Part shown: one piece after another, positions 34,978-44,447 of the stretch
How the letters are laid out: every line of letters starts with the position of its first letter
Position numbering within the stretch: the first letter of the stretch is position 1
Made by a program: the position numbers and the translations under genes
From: Halomonas korlensis
GTDB taxonomy: Bacteria; Pseudomonadota; Gammaproteobacteria; Pseudomonadales; Halomonadaceae
Length of the DNA: 64,000 nucleotides
NCBI RefSeq assembly: GCF_900116705.1
Contig: NZ_FPBP01000003.1
Location: forward strand, 248,001 to 312,000
Reading direction: 5' to 3'
Notes under the pieces: generated by a model
Database searches by the model: none
What the model was told of the DNA's origin: nothing
Seen by the model: only the letters and a program-made list of their open reading frames with translations

Positions 34978-36927
34978 ATGTCCATGCTCGATTTCCTCGA
35001 GGTCGAGGAGCTCGTCGGTCACCACTGGCACCGCTGGGCCTCCGGCGCGGCGAGCTATCCAGACCACCCCGAGGCGGCGGTGAGCCTCGAGAGCCTACGG
35101 CCGATGCTCGGCGTTTTCTTCCGCGCCGGCGGCGGCGAGGCGGGGGTCGAAGTGGCTGCCATCGCTCGGCGCGGTTCCGCGCACCGGCTGAGCCTGCGCC
35201 AGCGCCTGGGGCTCGACGAGGAGGACCTCGACCAGGCCCGCCGCGACGAGGAGCACCTGCTGCTGCCGCCGCGCCTGGCGCTGTTTCCCGAGGCTGCCCT
35301 CAACCGTGATCTCTATCTCTGGCTCACCGCTTTCCTGGCCGAGGCCCGGCCGGTAGCGCACCCCATGGACCCGCTGCAGGCCGATCTTCAGCGCCTGCGC
35401 GAGGCGCGTCGCACCGTGCGGGCGGCCCTGGCCCGCTTTCCCGGGCTGACCGATCGTTACGTGCGCCTGTGCGGTGAGCTGCTGGCGATCCGCCCGCGGC
35501 GTAAACGGCTGCCGCCCATGGAGGCGGCCCTGGAAACGGCCCTGTGCGCCGAGTTGGGCGCCCCCGATCCTGCCGAGGGTTGGGGCCAGGCCATGCAGCG
35601 GGCCATCCGCGAGGAAACCTTCTCCCTGGACGACTTCCGCGCGCCACGCGGCTACCGCCCACCGCTGCCGGTACCGTTGTGGGGCCAGGCCGTGACCCTG
35701 GGGACCCGCGACGGGGCCCGCGAGGAGACGGTAGATGACGAGGAACTGGCTGGCGCCGGGGCCTCCCCCGAGGACGACCAGGGCAAGCGCAAGGCCGACC
35801 GGCGCGAGCAGGACCAGGCCGACCGGGACGATCCACTGATGCTCAACAACATGGAGAAGATGCTCTCCTGGGGCGAGATGGTGAACCTCAATCGCCATGT
35901 GGAGGACGAGGAAGAGGAGGACGCCAAGAAGGTCGCCGACCAGATCGATGAGATCGTGCTGACGCCCAACCGCCAGAAGGCGGCTTCCCGGCTCAAGCTG
36001 GACCTAGACCTGGCTCCGGACGAGGCCACCGGCGGCCGGTTGAAGGGGCGCCATACCTACCCCGAGTGGAACCATCGCAAGCAGGCCTACCTGCCCGACC
36101 ACTGCGTGGTGCTAAGCGATGTGCAGAGCGAAGAGGGGGAGCACTGGGCGCCCGACGAAGTGACACGCCGACGCATCCGCCGGGTGCGCCGCGAGTTCGA
36201 GGCCCTGCGCCCGCGTCGCGAGATCCTGCGTGGCCAGATGGATGGCGGGGAACTCGACATGGACGCGGTGATCCGCTCCCACTGCGACCTGGCCGCCACC
36301 GGCGAGTCCAGCGATCGGCTCTATCTGGCCAGCCGCACCCAGGCCCGCGACCTGGCGGTCTCGATCCTGGTGGACGTGTCGCTCTCCACCGAGGCGTGGC
36401 TGGAGGATCGCCGGGTGCTGGACGTCGCCAAGGAGGCGCTGTTGGTGCTGGGCCATGGCCTGGCCGGCTGCGGCGACGACTATTCGATCCACAGCTTCAC
36501 CTCCCAGCGCCGTCACAAGGTATGGGTCAATACTCTGAAAGACTTCGACGAACCCATGGGCGACCGGGTCTCGCGGCGCATCGCCGCGCTCAAGCCGGGC
36601 AGCTACACTCGCATGGGCCCGGCGATCCGCCACCTCACCGGGCAACTCGCCGAGCGACCCAATCGCCACCGGCTATTGTTGCTGCTCACCGATGGCAAGC
36701 CCAACGACAACGACTACTACGAGGGACGCTACGGTATCGAGGACACCCGCAAGGCGGTGCTCGAAGCACGTCGCCAGGAAGTCAAAGTGTTCGGAGTGAC
36801 CATCGACCGCGAGGCGGGGCGCTATATCCCCTACCTGTTTGGCCGTGGCGGCTATGCCATCGTGCAGCGCCCCGAACACCTCTCTCTGGCGTTACCGGGC
36901 ATCTATCGCCAGATCATCGCCAGTTGA
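34978..36927 (+). CDS. norD: NorD, von Willebrand factor A domain protein
   Basis: The 649-residue protein has a long N-terminal part with a charged linker (about 245-320, rich in Asp, Glu and Arg) and a C-terminal VWA domain with an intact metal-ion adhesion motif DVSLS (466-470) and TDGKPND. NorQ and NorD form a chaperone pair that activates NorB. It overlaps nothing and is followed 29 bases later by a tiny membrane-protein gene. Confidence 0.93.
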   Translation: MSMLDFLEVEELVGHHWHRWASGAASYPDHPEAAVSLESLRPMLGVFFRAGGGEAGVEVAAIARRGSAHRLSLRQRLGLDEEDLDQARRDEEHLLLPPRLALFPEAALNRDLYLWLTAFLAEARPVAHPMDPLQADLQRLREARRTVRAALARFPGLTDRYVRLCGELLAIRPRRKRLPPMEAALETALCAELGAPDPAEGWGQAMQRAIREETFSLDDFRAPRGYRPPLPVPLWGQAVTLGTRDGAREETVDDEELAGAGASPEDDQGKRKADRREQDQADRDDPLMLNNMEKMLSWGEMVNLNRHVEDEEEEDAKKVADQIDEIVLTPNRQKAASRLKLDLDLAPDEATGGRLKGRHTYPEWNHRKQAYLPDHCVVLSDVQSEEGEHWAPDEVTRRRIRRVRREFEALRPRREILRGQMDGGELDMDAVIRSHCDLAATGESSDRLYLASRTQARDLAVSILVDVSLSTEAWLEDRRVLDVAKEALLVLGHGLAGCGDDYSIHSFTSQRRHKVWVNTLKDFDEPMGDRVSRRIAALKPGSYTRMGPAIRHLTGQLAERPNRHRLLLLLTDGKPNDNDYYEGRYGIEDTRKAVLEARRQEVKVFGVTIDREAGRYIPYLFGRGGYAIVQRPEHLSLALPGIYRQIIAS

Positions 36928-36956
36928 GCCATCGACCATCGAGGAGGTATTGCACC

Positions 36957-37166
36957 ATGTCCCCCCGTTCACGACTCCTGCTGGCCATGATGGCCTGGTG
37001 CCTGGCCGCCGTGGCGGTGATGCTGCCGCTGGTATGGTTGATCAACAACCGCGACTGGGGCGTGGCGCTGATGCTGCTGGTGCCCTTTGTGGTCTACGGG
37101 CTGCTGCGCCTGGGAAGGATCCTGGAAGGCTGGGCACGGGCAACGCCGCCGCCATCGGGACAGTGA
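36957..37166 (+). CDS. Tiny two-helix membrane protein after norD
   Basis: The 69-residue product has two hydrophobic helices (LLLAMMAWCLAAVAVMLPLVW and VALMLLVPFVVYGLL). GAGGAGG lies 9 bases before the ATG, a strong translation signal. It has no recognised family; its place at the end of norCBQD suggests a role in assembling or stabilising the NO reductase. Confidence 0.65.
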   Translation: MSPRSRLLLAMMAWCLAAVAVMLPLVWLINNRDWGVALMLLVPFVVYGLLRLGRILEGWARATPPPSGQ

Positions 37167-37181
37167 GGCATCAGGCCTGTC

Positions 37182-37472
37182 TCAGCTCAGCCGCGCCGCC
37201 AGGTAACCGCCGGCGATCAGCGTCAGGGTCAGCAGCACCAACCCCATAAACGCGCCCTTCCAGGCCGGTGTGGCGGCGCGCAGGTTGAGATAGACCATCA
37301 GCAGCCGTTGGGCCTTGAAACCGGTGGCGGCGATCACCAGACCCGCCGACCACAGCGGCAGCGCTTGCCAGTTGTCCTGGTCGAGGCGCGCCGAGACCAT
37401 CGAAAGCACCGTCAGAGCCATCAGCAGGGCCCAGGTGGTCAGCAGACGGCGGGTACCGGGCAGCGTCGTCAT
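37182..37472 (-). CDS. norF: NorF-like / cytochrome oxidase subunit IV-like small membrane protein
   Basis: The 96-residue protein has three hydrophobic helices and follows norE by 12 bases. NorF in Paracoccus is a small membrane protein of the nor operon that helps full NO reductase activity. I use the name by position and size; it could equally be a COX4-like protein. It ends 15 bases from the end of the gene on the other strand. Confidence 0.65.
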   Translation of the reverse strand: MTTLPGTRRLLTTWALLMALTVLSMVSARLDQDNWQALPLWSAGLVIAATGFKAQRLLMVYLNLRAATPAWKGAFMGLVLLTLTLIAGGYLAARLS

Positions 37473-37484
37473 GGCATCTCCGAT

Positions 37485-38054
37485 TCAGCGCAACAGATAG
37501 AGCAGCGGATAAAGCAGGATCCAGATAAGGTCGACCATGTGCCAGAAGGCGGCGGCGGTTTCCACGTTCTCGATGGAAGTGCGCCAGGTCACTAGGGCCA
37601 GCAGCGCCAGGCCGAACAGCACATGGGCGAAGTGAAAGGCGGTGAGCCCATAGTAGAAGCCAAAAAAGGTGTTGGTCTCTGGGATGATGCCGGCTTCGAA
37701 CTTGCCGGCATACTCGATCCCCTTGATCACGCCGAACAGCACGCCCAGCGCCATGGACACCCCCAGCCACTGGCGGGCACGGCGGATGCGCTCGGCGCTC
37801 ACGGCTTCCACAGCGAGCGCCACGCAGAGCCCGCTGGTCAGCAGCACCAGGGTGTTGAGCCCGCCCATCAGCGGGTCCAGCTCGCGCTGTGAGGCGTCGA
37901 AGAGCGCCGTCGCTGACATCCGTTCTGCGGCGTACAGGGCAAAGAAGGCGCTGAAGACCAGCATTTCGCTGAGGATCAGCACCCACATCAGCGGATTGCC
38001 GGGCAGCGCCGAGAGTGGCCCCCAGCCGGGGTTGGGCAGCTCGCGTGTCGTCAT
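37485..38054 (-). CDS. norE: NorE, cytochrome c oxidase subunit III-like protein
   Basis: The 189-residue protein has five or more membrane helices and the subunit III signatures (LMWVLILSEMLVFSAFF near the start, FHFAHVLFGLALL, and AAAFWHMVDLIWILLYPLLYL at the end). NorE is a non-catalytic nor accessory protein. It overlaps the upstream gene by ATGA and is followed by the norF-like gene. Confidence 0.87.
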   Translation of the reverse strand: MTTRELPNPGWGPLSALPGNPLMWVLILSEMLVFSAFFALYAAERMSATALFDASQRELDPLMGGLNTLVLLTSGLCVALAVEAVSAERIRRARQWLGVSMALGVLFGVIKGIEYAGKFEAGIIPETNTFFGFYYGLTAFHFAHVLFGLALLALVTWRTSIENVETAAAFWHMVDLIWILLYPLLYLLR

Positions 38055-38491
38055 TCGTCAGCCAGGGTCACCCGGACACCACCAAAGGCCAGGCTGCGCG
38101 GATTGTCTATCGGCTGGTTGGAGGTCAGTCGGTTGATGCCCACTCCGCAGCGACCCACCATCCAGATCAGGCACGCGGTGAAGTAGATATAGCCCAGCGC
38201 CCAGGGCGCCATGGGCGGCACACCTACCAGGCCCAGCAGCTGCCAGATGGCGACGAAGAGCCCTCCACCCAGCAGGCCCAGCCAGAAGGTGCGTATCTGA
38301 AACTGCAGGTGGCTCTGCACCCAGGGCTCCGCGTGGCGACGCTTGAGGTGGGCGATCAGCACGCCGACGGGGGCGGTGACCACGGCGAGCACGCTGCCCA
38401 GGAAGAGCATGTAGACGACGATGGCCGCGCCGCGACCGCGGGCGGTCTTGTCGAGGTTATCGGGAAGTTCGTGGACCAAAGTGTTGGACAT
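38051..38491 (-). CDS. DUF4870-like membrane protein, first gene of the norE operon
   Basis: The 146-residue protein has three membrane helices and a Tic20/DUF4870-like plan (AAIVVYMLFLGSVLA..., then HLQFQIRTFWLGLL, then APWALGYIYFTACLIW). Its function is unknown. ATG at 38491 follows GAGGTG; a GTG at 38500 is an alternative. The 4-base overlap with norE shows co-translation, so it likely serves NO reductase assembly. Confidence 0.7.
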   Translation of the reverse strand: MSNTLVHELPDNLDKTARGRGAAIVVYMLFLGSVLAVVTAPVGVLIAHLKRRHAEPWVQSHLQFQIRTFWLGLLGGGLFVAIWQLLGLVGVPPMAPWALGYIYFTACLIWMVGRCGVGINRLTSNQPIDNPRSLAFGGVRVTLADE

Positions 38492-38543
38492 GGAGGTCAC
38501 CTCGCATCCGTCAGTCGGTTGGGCCCTATCGGAGCCCGGCTAT

Positions 38544-38557
38544 TTGATGTATTTCAC
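38544..38557 (-). promoter_or_regulatory. FNR/Dnr-like box for the norE operon
   Basis: TTGAT-GTAT-TTCAC has the TTGA-N6-TCA core. It overlaps GATGTATTT, an intact half of an NsrR site. The centre is 59 bases before the ATG, giving a predicted start site near 38509. Confidence 0.45.
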
Positions 38558-38600
38558 ATGACACTATAGCGCGAGACGATGGGGGTTTTCATGGCCTGGA

Positions 38601-39869
38601 TCAAGGCGTGGCCGGCTTGCCGACAGGTGTCTCGTCGCGAGTGAGCATCGGCACGCGACGCTCGGTCCACCACATCCAGATGATGGAAACCAGCGTCACC
38701 CCGAAGCACAGCATCCAGACAGTAGTGGCCACACCGGTAAGGTCAACCAGGGCACCGAACATGATCGGCAGCAGAAAGCCGCCGAGGCCACCGGCCAGGC
38801 CGACGATACCGGACACCAACCCTAGGTTCTCGTGATAGTCGTTGGAGAGATACTTGAACACCGAGGCCTTGCCGATACCCCAGGAGATGCCCACCACGAA
38901 CAGTGCGGCAGTGAACAACCAGATGGGGATGCCGAAACCGAACTCGACGACGCCCTTGCCGCCGGCGCCTGCGACGCGGTAGTGGGTCTCGGGGTAGGAC
39001 ATGATGAACAGTGCAATCAGGCTGGCCCACATGCAGGCCCAGGTGACAGTTTGGGCGCCGAAGCGGTCGGAGAGCCAGCCGCCGAAGGCACGGACCACTC
39101 CCGAGGGCAGCACGAAGACGGTAGCGATCAGCGCGGCCAGCTGGATGCCCATACCGTACTCGCCCATGTAATAACGGGTCAGCCACAGCGAGACGCCGAC
39201 GTAACCACCGAACACCACCGAATAGTACTGGCAGTATTTCCATACCTTGGGATCGTTGAGCACCTTGAGCTGCTGGCGAAGCGATGCCTTGTTGGCGTTG
39301 CGGTGGGTGGGGTCGGTAAAGGTAAAGCACCAGAAGAGTGCAGCAGTTATCAACATGATCGCTGCATAGATGTTGGGCACGGCCTGCCAGCTCAGCAACA
39401 CGATTACCGTGGGCGCAATGAACTTGGTGACGGCGGCCCCGGCGTTGCCGGCACCGAAGATGCCCATGGCCAGCCCCTGACGATCCTTCTCGAACCACTT
39501 GGCGGTGTAGGTGATGCCCACCGAGAACGTGCCGCCGGCCAGGCCGATGAAGCCACCGAGTACCAGCAGTTGCCAATACTGGGTAGCGAACTGTACCAAC
39601 CAGATCGCCGGCACGACGAACACCAACACCATGAAGAAGACTGGCCGGCCGCCGAAGCGGTCGGTCATGGCGCCCAACGGCAACCGTGCAAGGGCACCGA
39701 TCAGAATCGGCACAGAGGTCAGAATGCCGAACTGGGTACCGTTCAGATCGAGTTCCTCGGCGATGGGCACGCCGATTTCGCCGAACATGGTCCAGACCAT
39801 GAAACACATGGTGAAGGCGAAGGTATTGGCGACCAGCACCGAGGTTTGCTTGAAGCGTTGCGAGGCCAT
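38601..39869 (-). CDS. narK1: NarK1-type nitrate/nitrite MFS transporter
   Basis: The 422-residue protein has twelve membrane helices and the nitrate-transporter signature GLAGGTFSVGITYTAKWFEK and GIVGLAGGLGGFLLPIMFG. NarK1-type proteins are thought to import nitrate with protons. The ATG at 39869 follows AGGAGAG. It is the second gene, 63 bases after the NarK2-type gene, and both are on the minus strand. Confidence 0.9.
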   Translation of the reverse strand: MASQRFKQTSVLVANTFAFTMCFMVWTMFGEIGVPIAEELDLNGTQFGILTSVPILIGALARLPLGAMTDRFGGRPVFFMVLVFVVPAIWLVQFATQYWQLLVLGGFIGLAGGTFSVGITYTAKWFEKDRQGLAMGIFGAGNAGAAVTKFIAPTVIVLLSWQAVPNIYAAIMLITAALFWCFTFTDPTHRNANKASLRQQLKVLNDPKVWKYCQYYSVVFGGYVGVSLWLTRYYMGEYGMGIQLAALIATVFVLPSGVVRAFGGWLSDRFGAQTVTWACMWASLIALFIMSYPETHYRVAGAGGKGVVEFGFGIPIWLFTAALFVVGISWGIGKASVFKYLSNDYHENLGLVSGIVGLAGGLGGFLLPIMFGALVDLTGVATTVWMLCFGVTLVSIIWMWWTERRVPMLTRDETPVGKPATP

Positions 39870-39932
39870 CTTGGTCTCTCCTGGCGTCGAAAGAGGGTAG
39901 CGAGGCGCTCGCCCCGCCAGTGGCATCGCCTA

Positions 39933-41564
39933 TCAAGGGTTTTTTACAGAAGCGCCGGGGCGAAGATAGAACCACCAGTTGACCCCCAGGCAGACCAGGT
40001 AAAAGGCGGCGAAACCATACATGGCCACTTCAGGCGTGCCGGCCTTGATCTGGTCGCCGATCATCACGGGGGCAATAAAGGAGCCGTAGCCCGCCACGGC
40101 GGCGGTCCAGCCGAGCACCGGTCCTTTCTTCTGGGCATCAAAGATGAAGCCGATGCTGCGGAAGGTAGAGCCGTTGCCGATGCCGCTGGCAGTGAAAAGC
40201 ACGATGAACAACAGCATGAACAGCCAGAAATACGGGTTAGGATCGGTGGCGTTGTAGGCCAGCATCATCACGTAGCCGGCCGCCACCGAGCCGAACACCA
40301 TGATGACGGTAATGATCTGGGTCACGAAGGAGCCGCCCAGCTTGTCGGAGATCCAGCCGCCGATGGGGCGGACCAACGCCCCCACGAAGGGGCCGATCCA
40401 CGACCAGGTCAGGGCGCTCGGGGCGTCGGGGTTGGCGACACGCGTGATGGTGCCGTCGGCTGCCACCTCCATCATGTTGCCGAAGATGATGGTGATGGAG
40501 AGCGGCAGCGCGGCAGAGAAGCCGATAAAGGAGCCGAAGGTCAGGATATAGAGCAAGGTCATCGACCAGGTGTGCTTGTCCTTGAAGATCGTGAACTGCT
40601 TCTGGATGTTGGGTTTGATTTCCTCGCCGGGCAGCAGGCGCAGCATCACCAGCGTCACGACAATAGTGAGCGGAAGCGCCAGCCACATGTTGAGCCATTC
40701 GAGGGCGACCAGGCCGATGACGGTGGCGACGATACCTACGCCATAGAGGCCGAGGATCTTGCCGAATGCCTGAAGCGGGGTCCCAGGGTTGGGGGTGATG
40801 GTGCGCAGGTTGTTCATGCCGAACCAGCCGGCGAAGGCCAGCGGGATCAGCAACAGCATCCAGACGAAGCCGGCGTTCTGGATCCAGGTGTCGGTACCCG
40901 CGTCGATGCGGCCAATCAGGGTGCCACTGGCCTTTTGCAGCGCCATCGGCTCGCCGCCAAGCGCGCCGAACAGCCCCACGGTCATCACCAGTGGCACCAG
41001 GATCTGCATGGTGGTCACGCCGAAGTTGCCGAGGCCGGCGTTCATGCCCAGGGCGTAGCCCTGCTGGCTCTTGGGGTAAAAGCTCGAGATGTTGCTCATC
41101 GAACAGGCGAAGTTGCCACCGCCGATTCCCGAGAGCAGCGCCAGCGCCTGGAATACCCAGAAGGGTGTCTCGGGATTCATCAGCGCGATGCCGGTGCCCA
41201 GTGCCGGGATCATCAGCAGGGCAGTGGTCAGAAAGACGGTATTGCGCCCGCCGGCCAGCCGCAGCATGAAGGAAGCAGGGATGCGCAGGGTGGCGCCGGC
41301 CAGGCCTGCGGTAGCGGTCAGGGTGAACAGTTGGTCGGTGGTGAAGGGAAAGCCCAGGTTCTGCATCTGGGTGGTGATCATGCCCCACATCATCCACACG
41401 GCAAAGCCCAGCAACAGGCTGGGAATGGAAATCCAGAGGTTGCGGTTGGCCACCTGCTTGCCTTGGGTGTCCCAGAAGGCCGGGTCCTCGACATCCCAAT
41501 GGACAATATCGGCATTTATGCCGGCGTTGATGTCACGTTCGACGATGGAAGTCGACTTGGCCAT
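39933..41564 (-). CDS. narK2: NarK2-type nitrate/nitrite antiporter
   Basis: The 543-residue protein has twelve or more membrane helices, an N-terminal extension (DIVHWDVEDPAFWDTQG) and the NarK signatures SGIGGGNFACSMSNISSFYPK, LGMNAGLGNFGVT and SGIGNGSTFRSIGFIF. NarK2-type proteins exchange nitrite for nitrate and use a conserved arginine in the pore. It is longer than the usual ~465 residues because of extra residues at the N-terminus and in loops. AAGGGA precedes the ATG at 41564, and the leader holds a long hairpin. Confidence 0.92.
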   Translation of the reverse strand: MAKSTSIVERDINAGINADIVHWDVEDPAFWDTQGKQVANRNLWISIPSLLLGFAVWMMWGMITTQMQNLGFPFTTDQLFTLTATAGLAGATLRIPASFMLRLAGGRNTVFLTTALLMIPALGTGIALMNPETPFWVFQALALLSGIGGGNFACSMSNISSFYPKSQQGYALGMNAGLGNFGVTTMQILVPLVMTVGLFGALGGEPMALQKASGTLIGRIDAGTDTWIQNAGFVWMLLLIPLAFAGWFGMNNLRTITPNPGTPLQAFGKILGLYGVGIVATVIGLVALEWLNMWLALPLTIVVTLVMLRLLPGEEIKPNIQKQFTIFKDKHTWSMTLLYILTFGSFIGFSAALPLSITIIFGNMMEVAADGTITRVANPDAPSALTWSWIGPFVGALVRPIGGWISDKLGGSFVTQIITVIMVFGSVAAGYVMMLAYNATDPNPYFWLFMLLFIVLFTASGIGNGSTFRSIGFIFDAQKKGPVLGWTAAVAGYGSFIAPVMIGDQIKAGTPEVAMYGFAAFYLVCLGVNWWFYLRPGASVKNP

Positions 41565-41591
41565 GGGGTTCCCTTTGCCTAGGATCGTTGC

Positions 41592-41636
41592 GCTTCGCGT
41601 GCGATTCGTGCCATGACACGAATCCGCACGCGAAGC
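41592..41636 (-). other. Long stem-loop in the narK2 leader
   Basis: Bases 41592-41610 and 41617-41636 pair over 19 bp with one bulged base and a 6-base loop. It ends 27 bases before the narK2 ATG on the same strand. With no T-run after it, it is more like a leader RNA or mRNA 5' stabiliser than a terminator. Confidence 0.7.
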
Positions 41637-41705
41637 CCTGGACGCAAGATACCGCTTGCGCCAGGGTCGGGGGAACGCTGCAAAAACACCATGGATTCAG
41701 GAGGC

Positions 41706-41721
41706 TACCTCGATATAGGTA
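41706..41721. promoter_or_regulatory. NarL-type 7-2-7 site upstream of narK2
   Basis: TACCTCG-AT-ATAGGTA fits the NarL heptamer pair TACYYMT-N2-AKRRGTA, with only one mismatch. It is centred about 150 bases before the narK2 start. Confidence 0.55.
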
Positions 41722-41759
41722 GTCCCGGAAACGATTTATCTGCTTGATCATGAAGCGGT

Positions 41760-41799
41760 TTGTTCCGGCGATGGGCCATGAGAAGAGACGCCGGAACAA
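41760..41799 (-). terminator. Inverted repeat downstream of narL
   Basis: TTGTTCCGGCG (41760-41770) and its exact complement (41789-41799) flank an 18-base loop, 42 bases after the narL stop. It may end the narXL transcript, though no T-run follows. Confidence 0.4.
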
Positions 41800-41841
41800 C
41801 GCAGGGTTATTTGGAGGTATCCACACGGGATCGTTACATCG

Positions 41842-42516
41842 CTAGTTGGCCGAACGCTCGATATTCTCCTGAACGGCCCATACCGCGGCCTCGACCCGCG
41901 AGCGCAGGTTGAGCTTCTTCAGCAAGTGCTTGACGTGGACCTTGACGGTACCCTCGGTAATGTCGAGCTTGCGAGCGATCAGCTTGTTGGAGAGCCCGGC
42001 GGCCAGCTCGCGAAGGATCTCGCGCTCGCGCTGGGTCAGACTATGGATATCGGGTGCTGCGGGACGCGAGCGCTGGCTGCGCAGCGCCTCGGCCAGCAGG
42101 GCGGTAAGGCTCTCGCTGATCACCATGCGTCCCAGCGCCGCCTGCCTCAGCTGACGCACCATCTCGTCCGGGTCCATGTCCTTGAGCAGGTAGCCGTCGG
42201 CGCCGGATTGCAGGGCATTCACGACGTCCTCCTCGTGATCCGAGACCGTGAACATCACGACGCGCCCAGCGAAGCCGTTCTCGCGCAGCCGCTTGAGGGT
42301 CTCGATGCCGTTTACCTTCGGCATGTTGAGGTCGAGCAGGATCATGTCGGGGTCGAGTTCGGTGGCCAGGTGTATGCCTGTCTCGGGTTCGCCGGCTTCA
42401 CCGACCAGCATGAGATCGTCTTCCAGCTCCAGCAACTGGCGAACCCCACGACGCATCAGTGGGTGGTCGTCGATGATCAGTATGCTGGCTGGCGTCTCGT
42501 GGGGTTCCATTATCAC
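41842..42516 (-). CDS. narL: NarL, nitrate/nitrite response regulator
   Basis: The 224-residue protein has a receiver domain with acidic pocket (DDH) and phosphoacceptor D62 (ILLDLNMP), then a LuxR-type helix-turn-helix ([25 protein letters not shown]...[11 protein letters not shown]). It pairs with NarX and activates nitrate respiration genes in response to nitrate. The GTG at 42516 overlaps the narX stop by GTGA; an ATG at 42510 is an alternative. Confidence 0.93.
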   Translation of the reverse strand: MIMEPHETPASILIIDDHPLMRRGVRQLLELEDDLMLVGEAGEPETGIHLATELDPDMILLDLNMPKVNGIETLKRLRENGFAGRVVMFTVSDHEEDVVNALQSGADGYLLKDMDPDEMVRQLRQAALGRMVISESLTALLAEALRSQRSRPAAPDIHSLTQREREILRELAAGLSNKLIARKLDITEGTVKVHVKHLLKKLNLRSRVEAAVWAVQENIERSAN

Positions 42517-44447
42517 TGTTTCCCTGTTACCGAATTCATGGTGGAGATGCGCTCATGCGTTGGTTCAGCCGTCGTAGGGGCATCAGTACCCGACGGTCGG
42601 GAGATCAAGCGGGCCGTCAGAGGAGTAAAGGTGAGCTCGACCCGGGTACCGCCTTCGGCACGGTTATAAAGCGCAAACTTGCCTCCCAGGGTGTCGGCCC
42701 GTTCGCGCATGATCACCAGGCCGTAATGCATCGGGGGGGATGTGTCGTTTGACAGTCCGATGCCATCATCATCGATACCGACCCACATGCGCGCCTCGTG
42801 AAAGCGTACCGATACCTCCGCCCGGCTTGCCTGTGAATGCTTCTGCACGTTGGCGAGGGCCTCGCGGACCAGCTGCAAGACATGAATTTCCTCGTTGGGA
42901 TTGAGCAGGTGGGGTGGCACGTCGAAATCCAGGTAAATCGGCGCCTGCATACGCTCGCTGAATTCATCTATGGTCTGGCGCAGCGCGCTCTGCAGGCCCG
43001 GGCCCTCGAGCTTGAGACGGAACGTGGTGAGCAGTTCACGAAGCTGACGATAGGCGCTGTTGAGCCCGGTACGCAGTTCATCGAATACTGCCGACTGGGT
43101 CTCGCGAGGCGAATTCTTCTCCTGCATGCGCTCCAGGCGCGCGACCTGCATCTTGAGGTATGAGAGCGACTGGGCCAGCGAATCGTGCAGCTCGCGGGCG
43201 ATGATCGTGCGCTCGTTTATCAGCGTTACCTGCTGCTGCTCTTCGATTCGCCGTTGCAGATAGATCGCCGTGGCCAGCTGATCGGCCAGGATATTGAGGA
43301 GGCGACGAGTGCTCGCGGTCAGGGGCCTTTCACCCAGGTAACGGATCTCCAGGGTGCCGAGCATCTGCTCTCCCATGTTGACTGGCAACAGCAGGCAATC
43401 GGCGTCGTCATGCGCGCTCAGCAAGAGGGGCTCGGGGTCGAGCAGGCAGGCATGACACGCATGGTCACGGCAGTAGGTAGGCCGTGTTGGCGAGTGAGTG
43501 GCGAGGATAGGGACCGCACGGTCATCGAAGGGGTCGTTGAGCGACAGGCGAATGGGCCCCAGCGAGAGCAGTTCCTCGATGCGGCGCAGCATTGGCGCCG
43601 CGCTGGCGCAGAAGTCGTTACCGCCGCCATAGAGCGCCCGGCTGCCTTCATGCATCACTTGCATGGCCTGATTGCTGCGCTCCAGCTCGGCCTTCTTACT
43701 CGATATCCGGGCCTCCAGTTCGCTGTAGCTGGCGCTAAGCTCCTCGGCCATGGCGTCGAAGGAGCGCCCCAACCGGGCCAGTTCATCCTGCCCCTGGAAG
43801 CGGGTGCGATGGGCAAAGTTGCGATGAGCCACTTCGCGAGCCATCACCAGCAGCTGGCGAAGCGGGGCGGCCAGGTTATGGCGAATGTCATGCTGTGCGA
43901 TAACCATCACCACCGCCGTGAATCCCAGGAAAAGCAACTGCAGGATGATGAGCAGATGAATATTGGCTTCGCTTTTCTGCTCCAGCACCGTCACCCACTG
44001 GTTGATTGCACCTGCCAGGTCGCCGATGGCCGCGTCCAGCCTCGCGGTACCGAGTGCCTCCCCCGCCACGGCGCCCTCGATAGCCTGCACCACTTGATCG
44101 TTCCACTGGCTCTCGATCTGGTGGTACTGCCTCGTCAGGTCATGTTCGGGGTCGTCGGGGATGACCGAGAGGAGAGAGGGTTGGGACAGGCGGTCGCGAA
44201 AGCTGGCGGTCAGCGCTGCCAGCCGTTCACGCCGTTCAGCGTCGGGCTGCTGGTGATAGCGCTGCAGTGCCGCGTCAATCTGATAGAGGTTCATGCGTAA
44301 TGAACCGGCGACGTTGATGGCCGCAGCATCGCCACGGCTGTCGGTGGCGATGGTCATGGTGAACGCAATGCTCATCAGCGTCATGGCCATGACAGCCAAC
44401 AGCGAGGCCACGATGCGAACGATCAGGGAGCGTTGCAGCAACTTCAT
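42513..44447 (-). CDS. narX: NarX, nitrate/nitrite sensor kinase
   Basis: The 644-residue protein has two membrane helices (about 12-34 and 165-187) around a periplasmic domain with a P-box-like stretch ([18 protein letters not shown], near 45), then HAMP, a cysteine cluster ([14 protein letters not shown]), and a HisKA_3 histidine kinase core ([20 protein letters not shown]) with the ATPase domain at the end. It signals nitrate to NarL. It is divergent from narG. Confidence 0.92.
   Translation of the reverse strand: MKLLQRSLIVRIVASLLAVMAMTLMSIAFTMTIATDSRGDAAAINVAGSLRMNLYQIDAALQRYHQQPDAERRERLAALTASFRDRLSQPSLLSVIPDDPEHDLTRQYHQIESQWNDQVVQAIEGAVAGEALGTARLDAAIGDLAGAINQWVTVLEQKSEANIHLLIILQLLFLGFTAVVMVIAQHDIRHNLAAPLRQLLVMAREVAHRNFAHRTRFQGQDELARLGRSFDAMAEELSASYSELEARISSKKAELERSNQAMQVMHEGSRALYGGGNDFCASAAPMLRRIEELLSLGPIRLSLNDPFDDRAVPILATHSPTRPTYCRDHACHACLLDPEPLLLSAHDDADCLLLPVNMGEQMLGTLEIRYLGERPLTASTRRLLNILADQLATAIYLQRRIEEQQQVTLINERTIIARELHDSLAQSLSYLKMQVARLERMQEKNSPRETQSAVFDELRTGLNSAYRQLRELLTTFRLKLEGPGLQSALRQTIDEFSERMQAPIYLDFDVPPHLLNPNEEIHVLQLVREALANVQKHSQASRAEVSVRFHEARMWVGIDDDGIGLSNDTSPPMHYGLVIMRERADTLGGKFALYNRAEGGTRVELTFTPLTARLISRPSGTDAPTTAEPTHERISTMNSVTGKQ

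Noticed and set aside
38832..41582. A 916-codon open frame opposite narK1 and narK2
   Set aside because: It covers two clear membrane transporter genes on the other strand and consists of Gly/His/Asp/Glu-rich text typical of an antisense shadow.
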